Part shown: positions 45,598 through 55,007 of the stretch, one piece after another
Layout: every line of letters begins with the position of its first letter
How positions within the stretch are numbered: position 1 is the stretch's first letter
Source of the DNA: an uncultured Paracoccaceae bacterium
Lineage (GTDB): Bacteria > Pseudomonadota > Alphaproteobacteria > Rhodobacterales > Rhodobacteraceae
DNA: 64,000 nt
Assembly (NCBI GenBank): GCA_947492475.1
Contig: CANLNM010000002.1
Span: 186,001 to 250,000, forward strand
Reading direction: 5' to 3'
Program-made: the position numbers and the translations under genes
Notes under the pieces: generated by a model
What the model saw: only the letters and a program-made list of their open reading frames with translations
What the model was told of the DNA's origin: nothing
Database searches by the model: none

Positions 45598-47409
45598 GTG
45601 ACAATAAAAGATTATGACGACGATGACGCAGTGACACCCCACTTGGCCAATCTAGAGGCCAATTTGGCACGGGTTGAACAACTGAGTGAACGATTAGTTA
45701 ACGTGTTGTCCCATAAGCGAAATGTGCCAACTTCATTGCAGGGCCCAAGCCAAGAATTATACGCAAAAGCGGCCGGTGCATATTGGCAAGAAATGATTCA
45801 AAATCCGGTTAAAATAATGGAGACTCAGGTCGAATTTTGGGGAAAATCGGTCAAACACTTCGTCGAAGCACAGGCCGCGATGGCGTCTGGGCATTTGATG
45901 GAGCCGAAAAATGATGCCCCGCAGGACCGGCGTTTTTCCAATCCATTGTGGAACACGCACCCCTATTTCAACTTCGTAAAGCAGCAATATCAGCTGAATT
46001 CTGATGCCATCAGAAATGCGGTGCAAACATGCGAAGGTCTGAGTCCAAAAGAGCGGTCGCGGCTGGAATATTTCAGCGATCAGATCGTCAACATGATGAG
46101 CCCGGCCAATTTCTTGGCCACCAATCCGGATGCCCTAGAAAAGGCCGTCGCGACCGATGGCGAGAGCCTGGTGAAAGGGTTGGAAAACCTAGTGGCGGAT
46201 CTGGAGGCAAATGACGGCGAGCTGATTGTCAATCTGGCTGACAAAGATGCATTTACCGTTGGCGAAAATATCGGCACGACCCCCGGGGCGGTGGTTTTTC
46301 GCAACCATATGTTTGAGTTGATCCAATACACCCCAACGACGGAAAAGGTGCATCAGACCCCGCTGATTATTTTTCCGCCTTGGATCAACAAGTTTTACAT
46401 TCTGGATTTGAAACCCAAAAACAGCCTGATCAAATGGGCGGTGGATCAGGGCCATACGGTGTTTGTCGTCTCTTGGGTCAATCCGGATGCCAGCTATGCG
46501 GATATCGGCATGTCTGACTATGTCGAAGACGGCTATCTGACGGCAATCAAAGAGGTCAAATCGATCTGCAAGGTGCCAAAGGTGAACGTGGTTGGCTATT
46601 GCATCGCCGGGACAACTTTGTCGATGACGCTGTCGGTGCTAAAGCAGCGCAAAGACAAATCCGTCAATTCAGCAACGCTGTTCACCACCTTGACGGATTT
46701 TTCGGATCAGGGCGAAGTTGGCGTGTTTCTGGACGATGATTTTGTCGATGGCATTGAGGCCGAAGTCACAAAAACAGGGTTTTTGGACAAATTCTATATG
46801 TCTCGGACGTTCAGCTATCTGCGCTCAACCGACCTGATTTATACGCCCGCAATCAAAAGCTATATGATGGGCGAAGCGCCCCCGGCCTTTGATTTGTTGT
46901 TCTGGAACGGGGATGGAACCAACCTGCCGGGGAAAATGTCGATCGAATATCTGCGTGGGCTGTGTCAGGGTGATCGGTTCGCCACAGAAGGGTTTGAAAT
47001 CGCCGGGACAATCGCCAAAATTGACGAAGTAGATGTGCCGATCTGTGCCATTGCCTGCGAAACCGACCATATCGCCGCTTGGAAAAGCTCTTATCGCGGA
47101 ATTCAAAAAATGGGGTCCAAGGACAAGACCTTTATCCTCGCTGAATCAGGTCATATTGCCGGGATCGTCAGCCCCCCCAGCAAAAACAAATACGGCCATT
47201 ACACCAATGTCGATTTGGACCTGTCGCCAGAAGATTGGCAAGAAGGGGCAGAGAAACATGAGGGATCTTGGTGGCCACGTTGGGACACATGGCTGTCATC
47301 TAAGTCGGGCAAACAAGTACCAGCACGCCAGCCCGGCGATTCGACCCATCCTGCATTATGTGATGCGCCAGGGACCTATGTGACGTTGAAACCAGGGGAA
47401 CAACCCTAA
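45598..47409 (+). CDS. phaC: class I poly(3-hydroxyalkanoate) synthase
   Basis: A 603-residue polymerase of 3-hydroxyacyl-CoA. N-terminal helical domain, then an alpha/beta-hydrolase catalytic domain with the lipase-like box GYCIAG whose Cys335 is the nucleophile; catalytic Asp (CETDHIAAW) and His (SGHIAGIVSPP) follow in order. Length agrees with class I synthases working alone. Starts with GTG after AGGTGAGGA. Downstream are phaP and phaR, upstream divergent phaZ: the usual Rhodobacteraceae PHA cluster. Confidence 0.96.
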   Translation: MTIKDYDDDDAVTPHLANLEANLARVEQLSERLVNVLSHKRNVPTSLQGPSQELYAKAAGAYWQEMIQNPVKIMETQVEFWGKSVKHFVEAQAAMASGHLMEPKNDAPQDRRFSNPLWNTHPYFNFVKQQYQLNSDAIRNAVQTCEGLSPKERSRLEYFSDQIVNMMSPANFLATNPDALEKAVATDGESLVKGLENLVADLEANDGELIVNLADKDAFTVGENIGTTPGAVVFRNHMFELIQYTPTTEKVHQTPLIIFPPWINKFYILDLKPKNSLIKWAVDQGHTVFVVSWVNPDASYADIGMSDYVEDGYLTAIKEVKSICKVPKVNVVGYCIAGTTLSMTLSVLKQRKDKSVNSATLFTTLTDFSDQGEVGVFLDDDFVDGIEAEVTKTGFLDKFYMSRTFSYLRSTDLIYTPAIKSYMMGEAPPAFDLLFWNGDGTNLPGKMSIEYLRGLCQGDRFATEGFEIAGTIAKIDEVDVPICAIACETDHIAAWKSSYRGIQKMGSKDKTFILAESGHIAGIVSPPSKNKYGHYTNVDLDLSPEDWQEGAEKHEGSWWPRWDTWLSSKSGKQVPARQPGDSTHPALCDAPGTYVTLKPGEQP

Positions 47410-47445
47410 GTTTAAGCCCCTGAAAATTAATCATTCTAAAGTTTT

Positions 47446-47487
47446 TGCTGCACTGCAGAAAAAGACTTGATTTTCTGCAGTGCAGCA
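47446..47487 (+). promoter_or_regulatory. PhaR operator: two CTGC-N3-GCAG boxes in a 17-bp inverted repeat
   Basis: Arms TGCTGCACTGCAGAAAA (47446-47462) and its perfect reverse complement (47471-47487) are separated by eight bases. Each arm contains one exact CTGC-N3-GCAG PhaR box (47448-47458 and 47475-47485), 27 bases apart, about 67-104 bases before the phaP start. In Rhodobacter and Paracoccus PhaR binds this motif before phaP. The stem could also end phaC transcription, since it has an A/T run at its core, but no T run after it. Confidence 0.85.
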
Positions 47488-47551
47488 TATAGATATTCGG
47501 TAACGACAAAACGCGGGCAACCTATCTCGCACTTTTCAAAGGACCGAACAA

Positions 47552-48001
47552 ATGGCTGCGACTAAAACACAAGATTTCTCTGCGATCATGAAAGACATGC
47601 TGGGCGCATTCCCCGTTGACACAAAAGCAATGGAAGACGCGTTCAAAAACCAAACAACATTGGCTGAAAAAATGTCTGGTGTTGCTCTGGAAGCTGCAAA
47701 CAAATCTGCTGAGCTGTCTTCGAAATGGACACAAGCAACAATCGACAAAATGGCTGACCTGTCCAAAGCCAAAGAAGATCCTGCAGATTACGCAAAATCC
47801 ATGACTGATTTCGCATCCGCAACTGCAGAATCCGCTGCTGAAAACATGGCTGCTTTCGCAGAAATCGCCAAAAAAGTTCAAACAGAAACTCTGGAACTGA
47901 TGATGGCTGCTGGCAAAGACCTGTCCGAAGAAGTGTCTGCTGCTGCGAAAAAAGCCACAACAGAAGTGACTGCTGCTGCGAAAAAAGCCGCTGCTAAGTA
48001 A
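47552..48001 (+). CDS. phaP: phasin (PHA granule-associated protein)
   Basis: A 149-residue low-complexity helical protein of the Phasin_2 type, rich in Ala, Lys, Met and Glu, coating PHB granules. It shows long amphipathic heptad stretches (FKNQTTLAEKMSGVALEAANK, ESAAENMAAFAEIAKKVQ) and a C-terminal AAAKKA repeat tail like that of phaZ. Unusually uniform codon choice (GCT/GCA for Ala, AAA for Lys) differs from its neighbours and suits high expression. AAGGACC is upstream. Confidence 0.93.
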   Translation: MAATKTQDFSAIMKDMLGAFPVDTKAMEDAFKNQTTLAEKMSGVALEAANKSAELSSKWTQATIDKMADLSKAKEDPADYAKSMTDFASATAESAAENMAAFAEIAKKVQTETLELMMAAGKDLSEEVSAAAKKATTEVTAAAKKAAAK

Positions 48002-48054
48002 TCGGAATTCAGGGTCGGCTGTGCCTCCTCCCTTATAGTCCGATCCTGCCCGAG

Positions 48055-48087
48055 GGGCGAGCTGCAAAGCTCGCCCTTTTCTTTTTT
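48055..48087 (+). terminator. terminator after phaP
   Basis: Perfect 8-bp stem GGGCGAGC/GCTCGCCC with loop TGCAAA followed by TTTTCTTTTTT, between phaP and phaR. It would allow phaP to be transcribed much more than phaR. Confidence 0.9.
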
Positions 48088-48141
48088 GCTATTGCGGCGT
48101 AGGCTTCTCTGCAGCGCCAAAATCGCAGGGAGGATGCTGGG

Positions 48142-48705
48142 GTGGTCGATACAAATAAACCTTTGTTGATAAAACGTTACGCAAGCCGCAGACTCTATAA
48201 CACTGAAACCAGCGACTATGTCACATTAGAAGATATCGCCGGATTCATTCGCGACGGACGCGAAGTTCAGATCGTTGATCTGAAGTCCGGGGACGATCTG
48301 ACACGCCAATATCTGCTGCAAATCATCGCCGAACACGAAAGCCGCGGCGAAAGCGTTCTGCCGGTCGATGTTCTGACCGATCTTGTGCGGTCTTACACCT
48401 CACAAGCGTCATCCGTGGTGCCGCAATTCCTGGCTGCCAGTTTTGAGATGCTGAATTCCGGACAATCGAAAATGATGGAAAACATGGGGTCGATGAATCC
48501 GATGGCATCCTTGCCTGGATTTGAAGCCATGCGCGCCCAACAAGAAGCGTTTTTCAAAGCCATGACGGGGGGCGGTATTCCGGGCATGACCGGGGCATCC
48601 ACCCCAGCGCCAAAACCTGATCCCCAAACGTCCGAAGAAGGGCTGGATGACATCAAAAAGCAACTGAGCGAATTGCAGGACAAACTTTCCAAACTCGGGA
48701 AATAG
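48142..48705 (+). CDS. phaR: polyhydroxyalkanoate synthesis repressor PhaR
   Basis: A 187-residue regulator that binds both PHB and DNA and represses phasin and phaR transcription until granules form. N-terminal PHB/PHA accumulation regulator DNA-binding domain (LIKRYASRRLYNTETSDYVTLEDIA...) is followed by a PHA-binding domain repeat (QYLLQIIAEHESRGESVLPVDVL) and a Pro/Met-rich, then coiled C-terminus (DDIKKQLSELQDKLSKLGK). Starts with GTG after AGGGAGGATG. The next gene begins three bases after its stop. Confidence 0.95.
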   Translation: MVDTNKPLLIKRYASRRLYNTETSDYVTLEDIAGFIRDGREVQIVDLKSGDDLTRQYLLQIIAEHESRGESVLPVDVLTDLVRSYTSQASSVVPQFLAASFEMLNSGQSKMMENMGSMNPMASLPGFEAMRAQQEAFFKAMTGGGIPGMTGASTPAPKPDPQTSEEGLDDIKKQLSELQDKLSKLGK

Positions 48706-48708
48706 AGC

Positions 48709-49680
48709 ATGTCAGTTGGCGGCGGCAAGGTGACGCTGTGGGGGATCGAAGTTTTTGTCGCCACCGCAGAAGAGACGTCGATCTCTGCTGCAGCGCGGCG
48801 ATTAAACACCTCTCCTGCGACCGTATCCCAACAGCTTAGCAATCTAGAGGGCGCGATCGGGACCCAATTGTTAAACCGATCTGAACGCCCAGTTAGTATG
48901 ACACCCGCTGGCGAAATGTTTTTGCGGCGGGCAAATACCATTCTAAACGAAGCCGATCAGGCCCGGGCAGAATTGGCGCAAGCGGATCTAAGTCGATTGA
49001 CGCGATTTCGGTTGGGAATGGTTGAGGATTTTGACGCAGACGTAACCCCCCGAATTCTGTCATTGATGGCCGAAGAAATGAAAAGCGCGCAGTTTCTGTT
49101 GGAAACAGGGGCGTCGCATTGGTTGTCAGATTTGTTGGACACACGGGCATTGGACGTGATCGTTGCCGCGGATATGGGGGTTGCCACCGATGGCATGGAA
49201 ATCCATCCCCTGATGGTCGAACCCTTTGTTGCGGCCGTCCCCAAAGGGGTGATCAAAGGCGATAAAGTCTTGAAACAACTCAGACAAATGCCGCTGATTC
49301 AATATACAAATCGCCATTATATGGGACGGTTGATCACCGCCCATTTGGCGCGCCAAAACATCCGATTGACCAGCCGGTTTGAATTGGACAGCTATCACGC
49401 GATTTTGGCGATGGTTGCCGAAGGGGCAGGGTGGGCGATCATGACCCCGCTTGGGTGGCAACGGGCGCATCGGTTTCGCGACGCCATCGACATCATTGAA
49501 CTGCCCGGTGATCCGTTGACGCGGACGATTTCACTGACCACCCGCGCAGATGTGATGGGAACTATGCCGGCACTGATGGCCGCCCATTTACGGCCTATGT
49601 TGCAGGAATTGATCGTAACCCCCACTTGCGCACGATTGCCGTGGTTGGGGGATACGATGCGGGTTTTTGACGCCCATTAG
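48709..49680 (+). CDS. LysR-family transcriptional regulator
   Basis: A 323-residue regulator with an N-terminal winged HTH (about residues 10-65: FVATAEETSISAAARRLNTSPATVSQQLSNLE) and a periplasmic-binding-protein-like effector domain. The ATG is three bases after the phaR stop, with no clear site of its own, so it is likely coupled to phaR transcription. No divergent target gene is present; its regulon is unknown. Its stop overlaps that of the convergent DegT gene. Confidence 0.92.
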   Translation: MSVGGGKVTLWGIEVFVATAEETSISAAARRLNTSPATVSQQLSNLEGAIGTQLLNRSERPVSMTPAGEMFLRRANTILNEADQARAELAQADLSRLTRFRLGMVEDFDADVTPRILSLMAEEMKSAQFLLETGASHWLSDLLDTRALDVIVAADMGVATDGMEIHPLMVEPFVAAVPKGVIKGDKVLKQLRQMPLIQYTNRHYMGRLITAHLARQNIRLTSRFELDSYHAILAMVAEGAGWAIMTPLGWQRAHRFRDAIDIIELPGDPLTRTISLTTRADVMGTMPALMAAHLRPMLQELIVTPTCARLPWLGDTMRVFDAH

Positions 49681-50861
49681 GCCGCGATGGCATTGCCCAT
49701 AACTTGGGCCACGGATTCAACCAGCAATTTGGCAACCGCATCACAATCCGCAAGGCTCAGACGTGCAGGCAGCCGCACATCGCAGGCTTTGTTCAGCATT
49801 GCGCGGGTTTGAGGCAGATCAGGCGTGTCGCCCAAAAACTGCCAATTCCAAAACGCACGTGCATTATCGCTGCTCAGGCCAAAGACTTGAACTTTCACGC
49901 CTTTTTCAGCTGAAATACGGGCAAATTCACGTGTCTGCACCTCATTCAAGCCGTCCAGATTAAACTGAATACTGTCTGGTGCGCGCAGCTCTGGGGCCAG
50001 TTTTTCGGGAACGTTAAACCATGGGGAAGCGTTCAATTGCGTGGCAACGTGATCATGATTGCGACGCCCATCGGTCACGCGGCGGGCCAGTTCGCCCAGT
50101 TGAGGCCGCACAATCGCCGCCGAAAGGTTGGACAGACGCAAATTATAAAGCGGCAATTGGTTTTGCCATTTGGCGAATGCATCCTGCAGCACAGGGTGTT
50201 TTTGCCAATTATGTTCATAGGCCCCGGACATGATGATCGCACGCGCCACAAGATCGGCATCATCGGTGACCAGAATGCCACCTTCGCCTGCATTGATCAG
50301 TTTGTAGGACTGAAAGCTAAAGCACCCGATTTTACCAAGTGTTCCGATGTTACGGCCGTGCCAAGTGGTGCCCAATGAATGGGCCGCGTCTTCGATGACG
50401 GGGATATTGGCCGCGTCACATAGCGTCATGATCGCATCCATATCAGACGTGTGGCCCCGCATATGGCTGATGATGACCGCATCGACATTTGGCAATTTGA
50501 CCGCGAAATCATCCATGTCGATACGGTAATTGTCCTGACATTCACAAAGCACCGGAATGCAATCGGCATGAACAACCGAAGACGGCACCGCGGCAAATGT
50601 GAAGGCAGGGATCAACACTTTGGCGTCGCGGGGCAGATCCAATGCCTTGAGCGACAGGAAAAGCGCCGCCGAACAAGACGACACGGCCAGTGCATATTTA
50701 CTGCCCAAAAGCGCAGCATATTCCTGTTCTAACAACGCAACCGGTGAATCCTCGGCTGCGGTATAGCGGAACAGATCACCGGTGCTTAAAAGGCGCTGGA
50801 CCTCTTGCATGGCGGAATCTGGGATCGGTTCAGCGGCATAGACATTCGGAATTGCGGTCAT
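49677..50861 (-). CDS. DegT/DnrJ/EryC1/StrS family aminotransferase
   Basis: A 394-residue PLP enzyme of the sugar aminotransferase family. The N-terminal segment around SSCSAALFLSLKALDLP, the PLP-phosphate and Asp region (PVIEDAAHSLGTTW) and the Schiff-base lysine Lys187 in SYKLINAGEGG are intact. Such enzymes aminate keto-sugars for surface polysaccharides; no other sugar-nucleotide genes are nearby, so the pathway is open. Confidence 0.9.
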   Translation of the reverse strand: MTAIPNVYAAEPIPDSAMQEVQRLLSTGDLFRYTAAEDSPVALLEQEYAALLGSKYALAVSSCSAALFLSLKALDLPRDAKVLIPAFTFAAVPSSVVHADCIPVLCECQDNYRIDMDDFAVKLPNVDAVIISHMRGHTSDMDAIMTLCDAANIPVIEDAAHSLGTTWHGRNIGTLGKIGCFSFQSYKLINAGEGGILVTDDADLVARAIIMSGAYEHNWQKHPVLQDAFAKWQNQLPLYNLRLSNLSAAIVRPQLGELARRVTDGRRNHDHVATQLNASPWFNVPEKLAPELRAPDSIQFNLDGLNEVQTREFARISAEKGVKVQVFGLSSDNARAFWNWQFLGDTPDLPQTRAMLNKACDVRLPARLSLADCDAVAKLLVESVAQVMGNAIAA

Positions 50862-50988
50862 CTTTTCAGGTTTCCTAAAAACTAAATTTGGATAATCCTA
50901 ACATCTGAGGTGTGAAATATCTATGACAAACGGGCTGGGCTGATTAGGGTGGCCCTGAATTGGGTGCCATTTGCGGCAAGGAGGCCAC

Positions 50989-51705
50989 ATGTGCGGGCGA
51001 TTGATCGCAGGAGAAGAAAGCTGGAGTGAGCATTTTGACCGGCATCGGGCCTTTTTGGATGAAATGAACATCACAGAAATGGACCCCGACGCCCCTGCGG
51101 CTGCGCTTGGATTTAATGTAAAGCCGACGCAATCGGTCAACATCGCCATCAATGGAAAAACGGGATTGCGGGCAACCACGGCCCGGTGGTGGTTTGTGCC
51201 GCACTATTTTAACGGCACACCCAAGGATTGGTCATACACCACGTTCAATGCGCGTATCGAAAAGGCAAATGAAACCCGCACGTTTAAGCAGGCCTGGCAA
51301 ACAGGGCGGTGCGTTTTGCCGGTGCGGGGATATTATGAATGGCAAAAGCTGGGCAAGGAAAAGCAACCTTGGGTGATTGCGCCGCAGGGGAATGCTCCGA
51401 TGTTTTTCTTGGCCGGGTTGTGGGAAAAAATGCAAGATGGAACAGCAACTTGTGCGATTTTGACACGTGCGCCAGACCCCGCATTGGCATCGATCCACAA
51501 TCGGATGCCGGTCATGTTGCGCGAAAGCGAAATCACGCCTTGGATGGCCAATGCATCGTCCGATGACGTGGTGAAATCCACATTAGGGGACGGCTGGGCA
51601 GGGAGGTTTGACGCCCACAAAGTCAGGCGTTTTGGCATGAAGGATGACGGAGACTCCCTGATTGAGCCATTTGACCCAGATTTAGAAGCGCCGCGGCTGA
51701 TCTGA
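50989..51705 (+). CDS. SOS response-associated peptidase (SRAP, YedK/HMCES family)
   Basis: A 238-residue protein that crosslinks to abasic sites in single-stranded DNA through Cys2 (MCGRLI). Further active-site elements: TTFNARIEKA (Asn/Arg), CVLPVRGYYEWQ (Glu) and SIHNRMPVML (His). AAGGAGG six bases upstream of 50989 fixes the start so that Cys is residue 2; an in-frame ATG 18 bases earlier would bury it. No LexA box recognised upstream. Confidence 0.93.
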   Translation: MCGRLIAGEESWSEHFDRHRAFLDEMNITEMDPDAPAAALGFNVKPTQSVNIAINGKTGLRATTARWWFVPHYFNGTPKDWSYTTFNARIEKANETRTFKQAWQTGRCVLPVRGYYEWQKLGKEKQPWVIAPQGNAPMFFLAGLWEKMQDGTATCAILTRAPDPALASIHNRMPVMLRESEITPWMANASSDDVVKSTLGDGWAGRFDAHKVRRFGMKDDGDSLIEPFDPDLEAPRLI

Positions 51706-51770
51706 GGATTGGCCAAAAGGTCTGCCAAAGGCAGGCTGGATGAGCGACGCCCAAGGGCGTCACAGTGGCG

Positions 51771-52454
51771 CTATTTGACCTGTCGTGTTTTGAAAAAACG
51801 CGTGATGGATTGGGCAACCGCATTGTCATCGATTGGATCATCCAGATGGTCCTGAGCGTTTTTTATCAAGTCAGGCGGAACAACGCCATTTGCACGATGG
51901 GTCAGCAACCCGTTCACAAATGTGCCCTTAAATTCAGGGTGGGGCTGAATGGTAAACGCCTTTTCTCCGTAAAGGAGGACAGCGTTTTCACAAAAGTCAT
52001 TCCCAGCAAGCACAGTCGCATCGTCAGGGCGGGTCACTACTTGGTCCTGATGCCATGCATTCAAATAGACTTTTTTGCCGTCATATTCATATTCTTGGCG
52101 TCCAACAGCCCAGCCTTCGGGGTATTTGATCACTTTTCCACCGAGGGCCTGCGCGATGATTTGATGCCCGAAACAGACGCCGACCATCGGCACATCCGTG
52201 GCATAAGCTGCGCGAATGAACTCTTCTAGTGGGGGGATGAAAGCGTGTTCTTCGTAGGCGCCGTGTCGTGATCCGGTGATCAGCCAACCATCCGCTTGGT
52301 CAACATCGGTAGGGAATTGCATGTCCACGACGCTCCAACTTTGGAACGTGAATCCCTGCCCATCAAGCAGGGTTTCAAACATCGGGGCATAGGTCCCATA
52401 ATCAGGTTTCATTTCATCAGGCAAATGCCCGGTGATTAGGATGCCGATTTTCAT
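51771..52454 (-). CDS. type 1 glutamine amidotransferase-like protein
   Basis: A 227-residue class I GATase domain protein with nucleophile elbow GVCFGHQ and the His-Glu pair in IQPHPEF. Such stand-alone GATases include GMP synthase-like and gamma-glutamyl hydrolase-like proteins (for example polyamine PuuD-type). It follows a polar amino-acid ABC transporter on the same strand by 62 bases, so processing of an imported gamma-glutamyl or amide compound is possible but unproven. Confidence 0.85.
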   Translation of the reverse strand: MKIGILITGHLPDEMKPDYGTYAPMFETLLDGQGFTFQSWSVVDMQFPTDVDQADGWLITGSRHGAYEEHAFIPPLEEFIRAAYATDVPMVGVCFGHQIIAQALGGKVIKYPEGWAVGRQEYEYDGKKVYLNAWHQDQVVTRPDDATVLAGNDFCENAVLLYGEKAFTIQPHPEFKGTFVNGLLTHRANGVVPPDLIKNAQDHLDDPIDDNAVAQSITRFFKTRQVK

Positions 52455-52515
52455 GTTATCGCCTATTTGATCAAATTTCAGCGCAGGCTAAAACCAGAAC
52501 GTTTATGATGCAAGC

Positions 52516-53322
52516 CTAGCGGATCAAATTGGGTCGGATGCGCATCTTGGTACGTTGATTGCCGGGCAGATGCCTGTTCAGACGCCGGTTGATCACCCCA
52601 AAAATCCCGATCACGACAAGCGTCAACAAGATGAAATAACCGGCCAAAATCGGGTAGGGTATGAACGGGTTAAACGTTTTATCCGCAAAATACCGCGCGT
52701 AATACAGCGCATCCCCCTGTTGGCCACGTGCAGGAAACCCTGAGAAAAACACCAAAGTTGTGGCGTGGAACAAGAAGATAGCTTCGTTGGTGTAGCTTGG
52801 CCATGCAAGGCGCAGCATTGTGGGCCAAACGATCCGGCGAAACCGTGGCATGCCGGTAATTCCATAGGCGTCGGCAGCTTCGGTGTCGCCTTTGGGGATG
52901 GATTGCAGCGCCCCATAAAAGATTTCACCGGAATAGGCGGCCGTGTTCAGGAACAAAACGATCAGCGCCCCCAACCAAGCCGAGGTGAATGGATCAAAGA
53001 AATCATATTGGCCTTTGAGGGATAGAAACACAAAATAGGCAAAGAAAAACTGAATGAACAAAGGCGAGCCGCGGAACAAAAAGATGAACCATTCCGCAGG
53101 TTTACGCAGCCACCAATTGGTCGATGCCTTGCCAAGCGCCACTGCCGTCGCCAAGGCAAACCCCGTGACCAATGCCAGAACGCCGAAATAAATGTTCCAC
53201 AACAGACCAGAACCGATCAGCGTGAATTGCTGACACAATGTAAAGTCGGAACGCGGCAAAAGCCTTTCGCCATGACCCAATGAACGTAGGCCATAATCCG
53301 CGATTGTTTCCCAACAACTCAT
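52516..53322 (-). CDS. amino-acid ABC transporter permease (second)
   Basis: A 268-residue permease of the HisM/ArtM type with about five TM helices and the EAA loop (TEAADAYGITGMPRFRRIVWP). The ATG at 53322 overlaps the stop of the first permease by four bases (ATGA); the in-frame ATG 144 bases upstream lies inside that gene and is unlikely. Forms the inner-membrane channel with the preceding permease. Confidence 0.92.
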   Translation of the reverse strand: MSCWETIADYGLRSLGHGERLLPRSDFTLCQQFTLIGSGLLWNIYFGVLALVTGFALATAVALGKASTNWWLRKPAEWFIFLFRGSPLFIQFFFAYFVFLSLKGQYDFFDPFTSAWLGALIVLFLNTAAYSGEIFYGALQSIPKGDTEAADAYGITGMPRFRRIVWPTMLRLAWPSYTNEAIFLFHATTLVFFSGFPARGQQGDALYYARYFADKTFNPFIPYPILAGYFILLTLVVIGIFGVINRRLNRHLPGNQRTKMRIRPNLIR

Positions 53323-54203
53323 GCTGCGGCCTTTCGCTGAGCTTCGCCACCGGCGGTGGCTTGGCCACGTGTTAAACGTTGCATAATGCGGTCCAAAACG
53401 ATTTCCGAAACACGGGTAAAGGCGAGGTAAAACACCAGCAAAGCGAGGAAATACCACATGCGCCAATCGCCATGCGGATAGTCGGTAAATTGCGGCGTTT
53501 TGGTGCCACCCAATTCACGCGCCCAATACACGATATCTTCGACGCCCAAGAGGAACAGCAGGGGGGTGGCCTTGATCAAAACCATCCACAAATTGCTGAG
53601 GCCGGGCAGGGCATAAACCCACATTTGCGGCACAATGATCCGCCAAAAAGATTGACGATGCGACATGCCATAGGCTTCGGCGGTTTCGACCTGAGCACGA
53701 GGCACGGCCCGCATGGCACCAAACAGAACATTGGCGACGAAAGCCCCGAAAACAATGGCAAATGTCAAAACAGCAAGGCTGAAACCATAGGTTTCATGCA
53801 CCCATTGCGGCGAAGTTGAGAGGGGCAGTTTTGCCTCGGCGCAGACCAAAAAGTCGCTGCCTTGGCGGATCGGATCGGTCCAGTCGGGGCACTTCACCTG
53901 ATGGCGCAGCCACTCAAACCCTTGGTCCAATGCGATCACAAAAAACAGAAAAAATGCGATGTCAGGCACGCCCCGAACAACCGCGATATAGGCCTTGCCG
54001 ATCCAAGAGAGTGGCGCGAATTGCGACCGGGCAGATGTTGCACCAACAAAGCCAAAGGCCATCGACAAAGGCGCAGTGATGGCCAGCAACAGCAACACGG
54101 TGCCAAAGGCCGAATAGAAGGCAAGGTGCTTGCCCGTGGTCAGGTAGCACGACAGCCAAGTCAGGCCCGTGAGCGTTTCAGGATCGGTGCAATATGAATA
54201 CAT
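53319..54203 (-). CDS. amino-acid ABC transporter permease (first)
   Basis: A 294-residue permease of the HisQ/GlnP-type family. It has an N-terminal extension and a ~40-residue periplasmic insertion with Cys (VKCPDWTDPIRQG, DFLVCAEAK), then the EAA loop (VETAEAYGMSHRQSFWRIIVP). The extra loop with two Cys is unusual for this family and may form a disulphide. Located 54 bases downstream of the binding-protein gene. Confidence 0.92.
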   Translation of the reverse strand: MYSYCTDPETLTGLTWLSCYLTTGKHLAFYSAFGTVLLLLAITAPLSMAFGFVGATSARSQFAPLSWIGKAYIAVVRGVPDIAFFLFFVIALDQGFEWLRHQVKCPDWTDPIRQGSDFLVCAEAKLPLSTSPQWVHETYGFSLAVLTFAIVFGAFVANVLFGAMRAVPRAQVETAEAYGMSHRQSFWRIIVPQMWVYALPGLSNLWMVLIKATPLLFLLGVEDIVYWARELGGTKTPQFTDYPHGDWRMWYFLALLVFYLAFTRVSEIVLDRIMQRLTRGQATAGGEAQRKAAA

Positions 54204-54257
54204 GGCCGCGCTATTTTTAAGGCGCGGCAGGGGGATCCCGCCACGCCGATTTCTAAC

Positions 54258-54989
54258 TTAGTAAGTTGCGGCGTCTTCGCCGAACCACTTGATGATCATG
54301 GCGTTCAATGTGCCGTCTTCTTTCATCGAAGTGATCGCAGCGTCGAACTTTTCTTTCAGCTCAGCGTCGGATTCACGCAGGCCCATGCCAACGCCGCCGC
54401 CCAACTGAACGTCAGCGGCTGCAAATGTCAGCTCACCGCCAGAGGCTTCGACCAGTGGAACCAGATAATCTTTGTCCGCAAAAACTGCGTCTGCTTCGCC
54501 GTTACGAACGGCTGCGACGGTTTCTTCTGGGGTGGCGAATTCGATCAATGCAGCACCAGATTCAGCAACATGTGCGGCCTGAATGGTTGCGGCCTGCGCG
54601 GCAACAACACCACCGGTAACATCAACATCCGCAGACAATGCCACATATGCTGAGGATGCTGGCGGGATGTAGTTTTGAGTGAAATCAATGACTTCGTCGC
54701 GTTCGTCGGTGATCGACATGCCCGCGATGATGGTGTCATAGTTTGACGATACGAGGTTCGGGATGATGCTATCCCATTCGTTTGTCACCCACTCACAGGT
54801 CAGTTCTGCACGCGCGCACAGCTCGTCGCCCAGTTCGCGCTCAAAGCCGTCCACTTCGCCGTTATCATTCAAAAAGTTATACGGAGGGTAGGCGCCCTCG
54901 GTGCCCATGCGTACGACGGAATGTCCGTCAGCCAAGGCAAAACCAGCGGTGATCGCAAGCGCAGCAGTCGTCAGTAAAAGTTTCATCAT
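54258..54989 (-). CDS. polar amino-acid ABC transporter substrate-binding protein
   Basis: A 243-residue periplasmic protein of the LAO/HisJ-type: signal peptide (cleavage near GFALADG), then the ligand-binding core (GAYPPYNFLNDNGEVDGFE, TNEWDSIIPNLVSSNYDTI, ITDERDEVIDFTQNY), characteristic of lysine/arginine/ornithine or histidine binding proteins. A single Cys pair (ELCARAELTCE) is as in this group. Gene order ATPase-SBP-permease-permease is complete. Confidence 0.93.
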   Translation of the reverse strand: MMKLLLTTAALAITAGFALADGHSVVRMGTEGAYPPYNFLNDNGEVDGFERELGDELCARAELTCEWVTNEWDSIIPNLVSSNYDTIIAGMSITDERDEVIDFTQNYIPPASSAYVALSADVDVTGGVVAAQAATIQAAHVAESGAALIEFATPEETVAAVRNGEADAVFADKDYLVPLVEASGGELTFAAADVQLGGGVGMGLRESDAELKEKFDAAITSMKEDGTLNAMIIKWFGEDAATY

Positions 54990-55007
54990 GTGTCTCCCGT
55001 TGATGAA

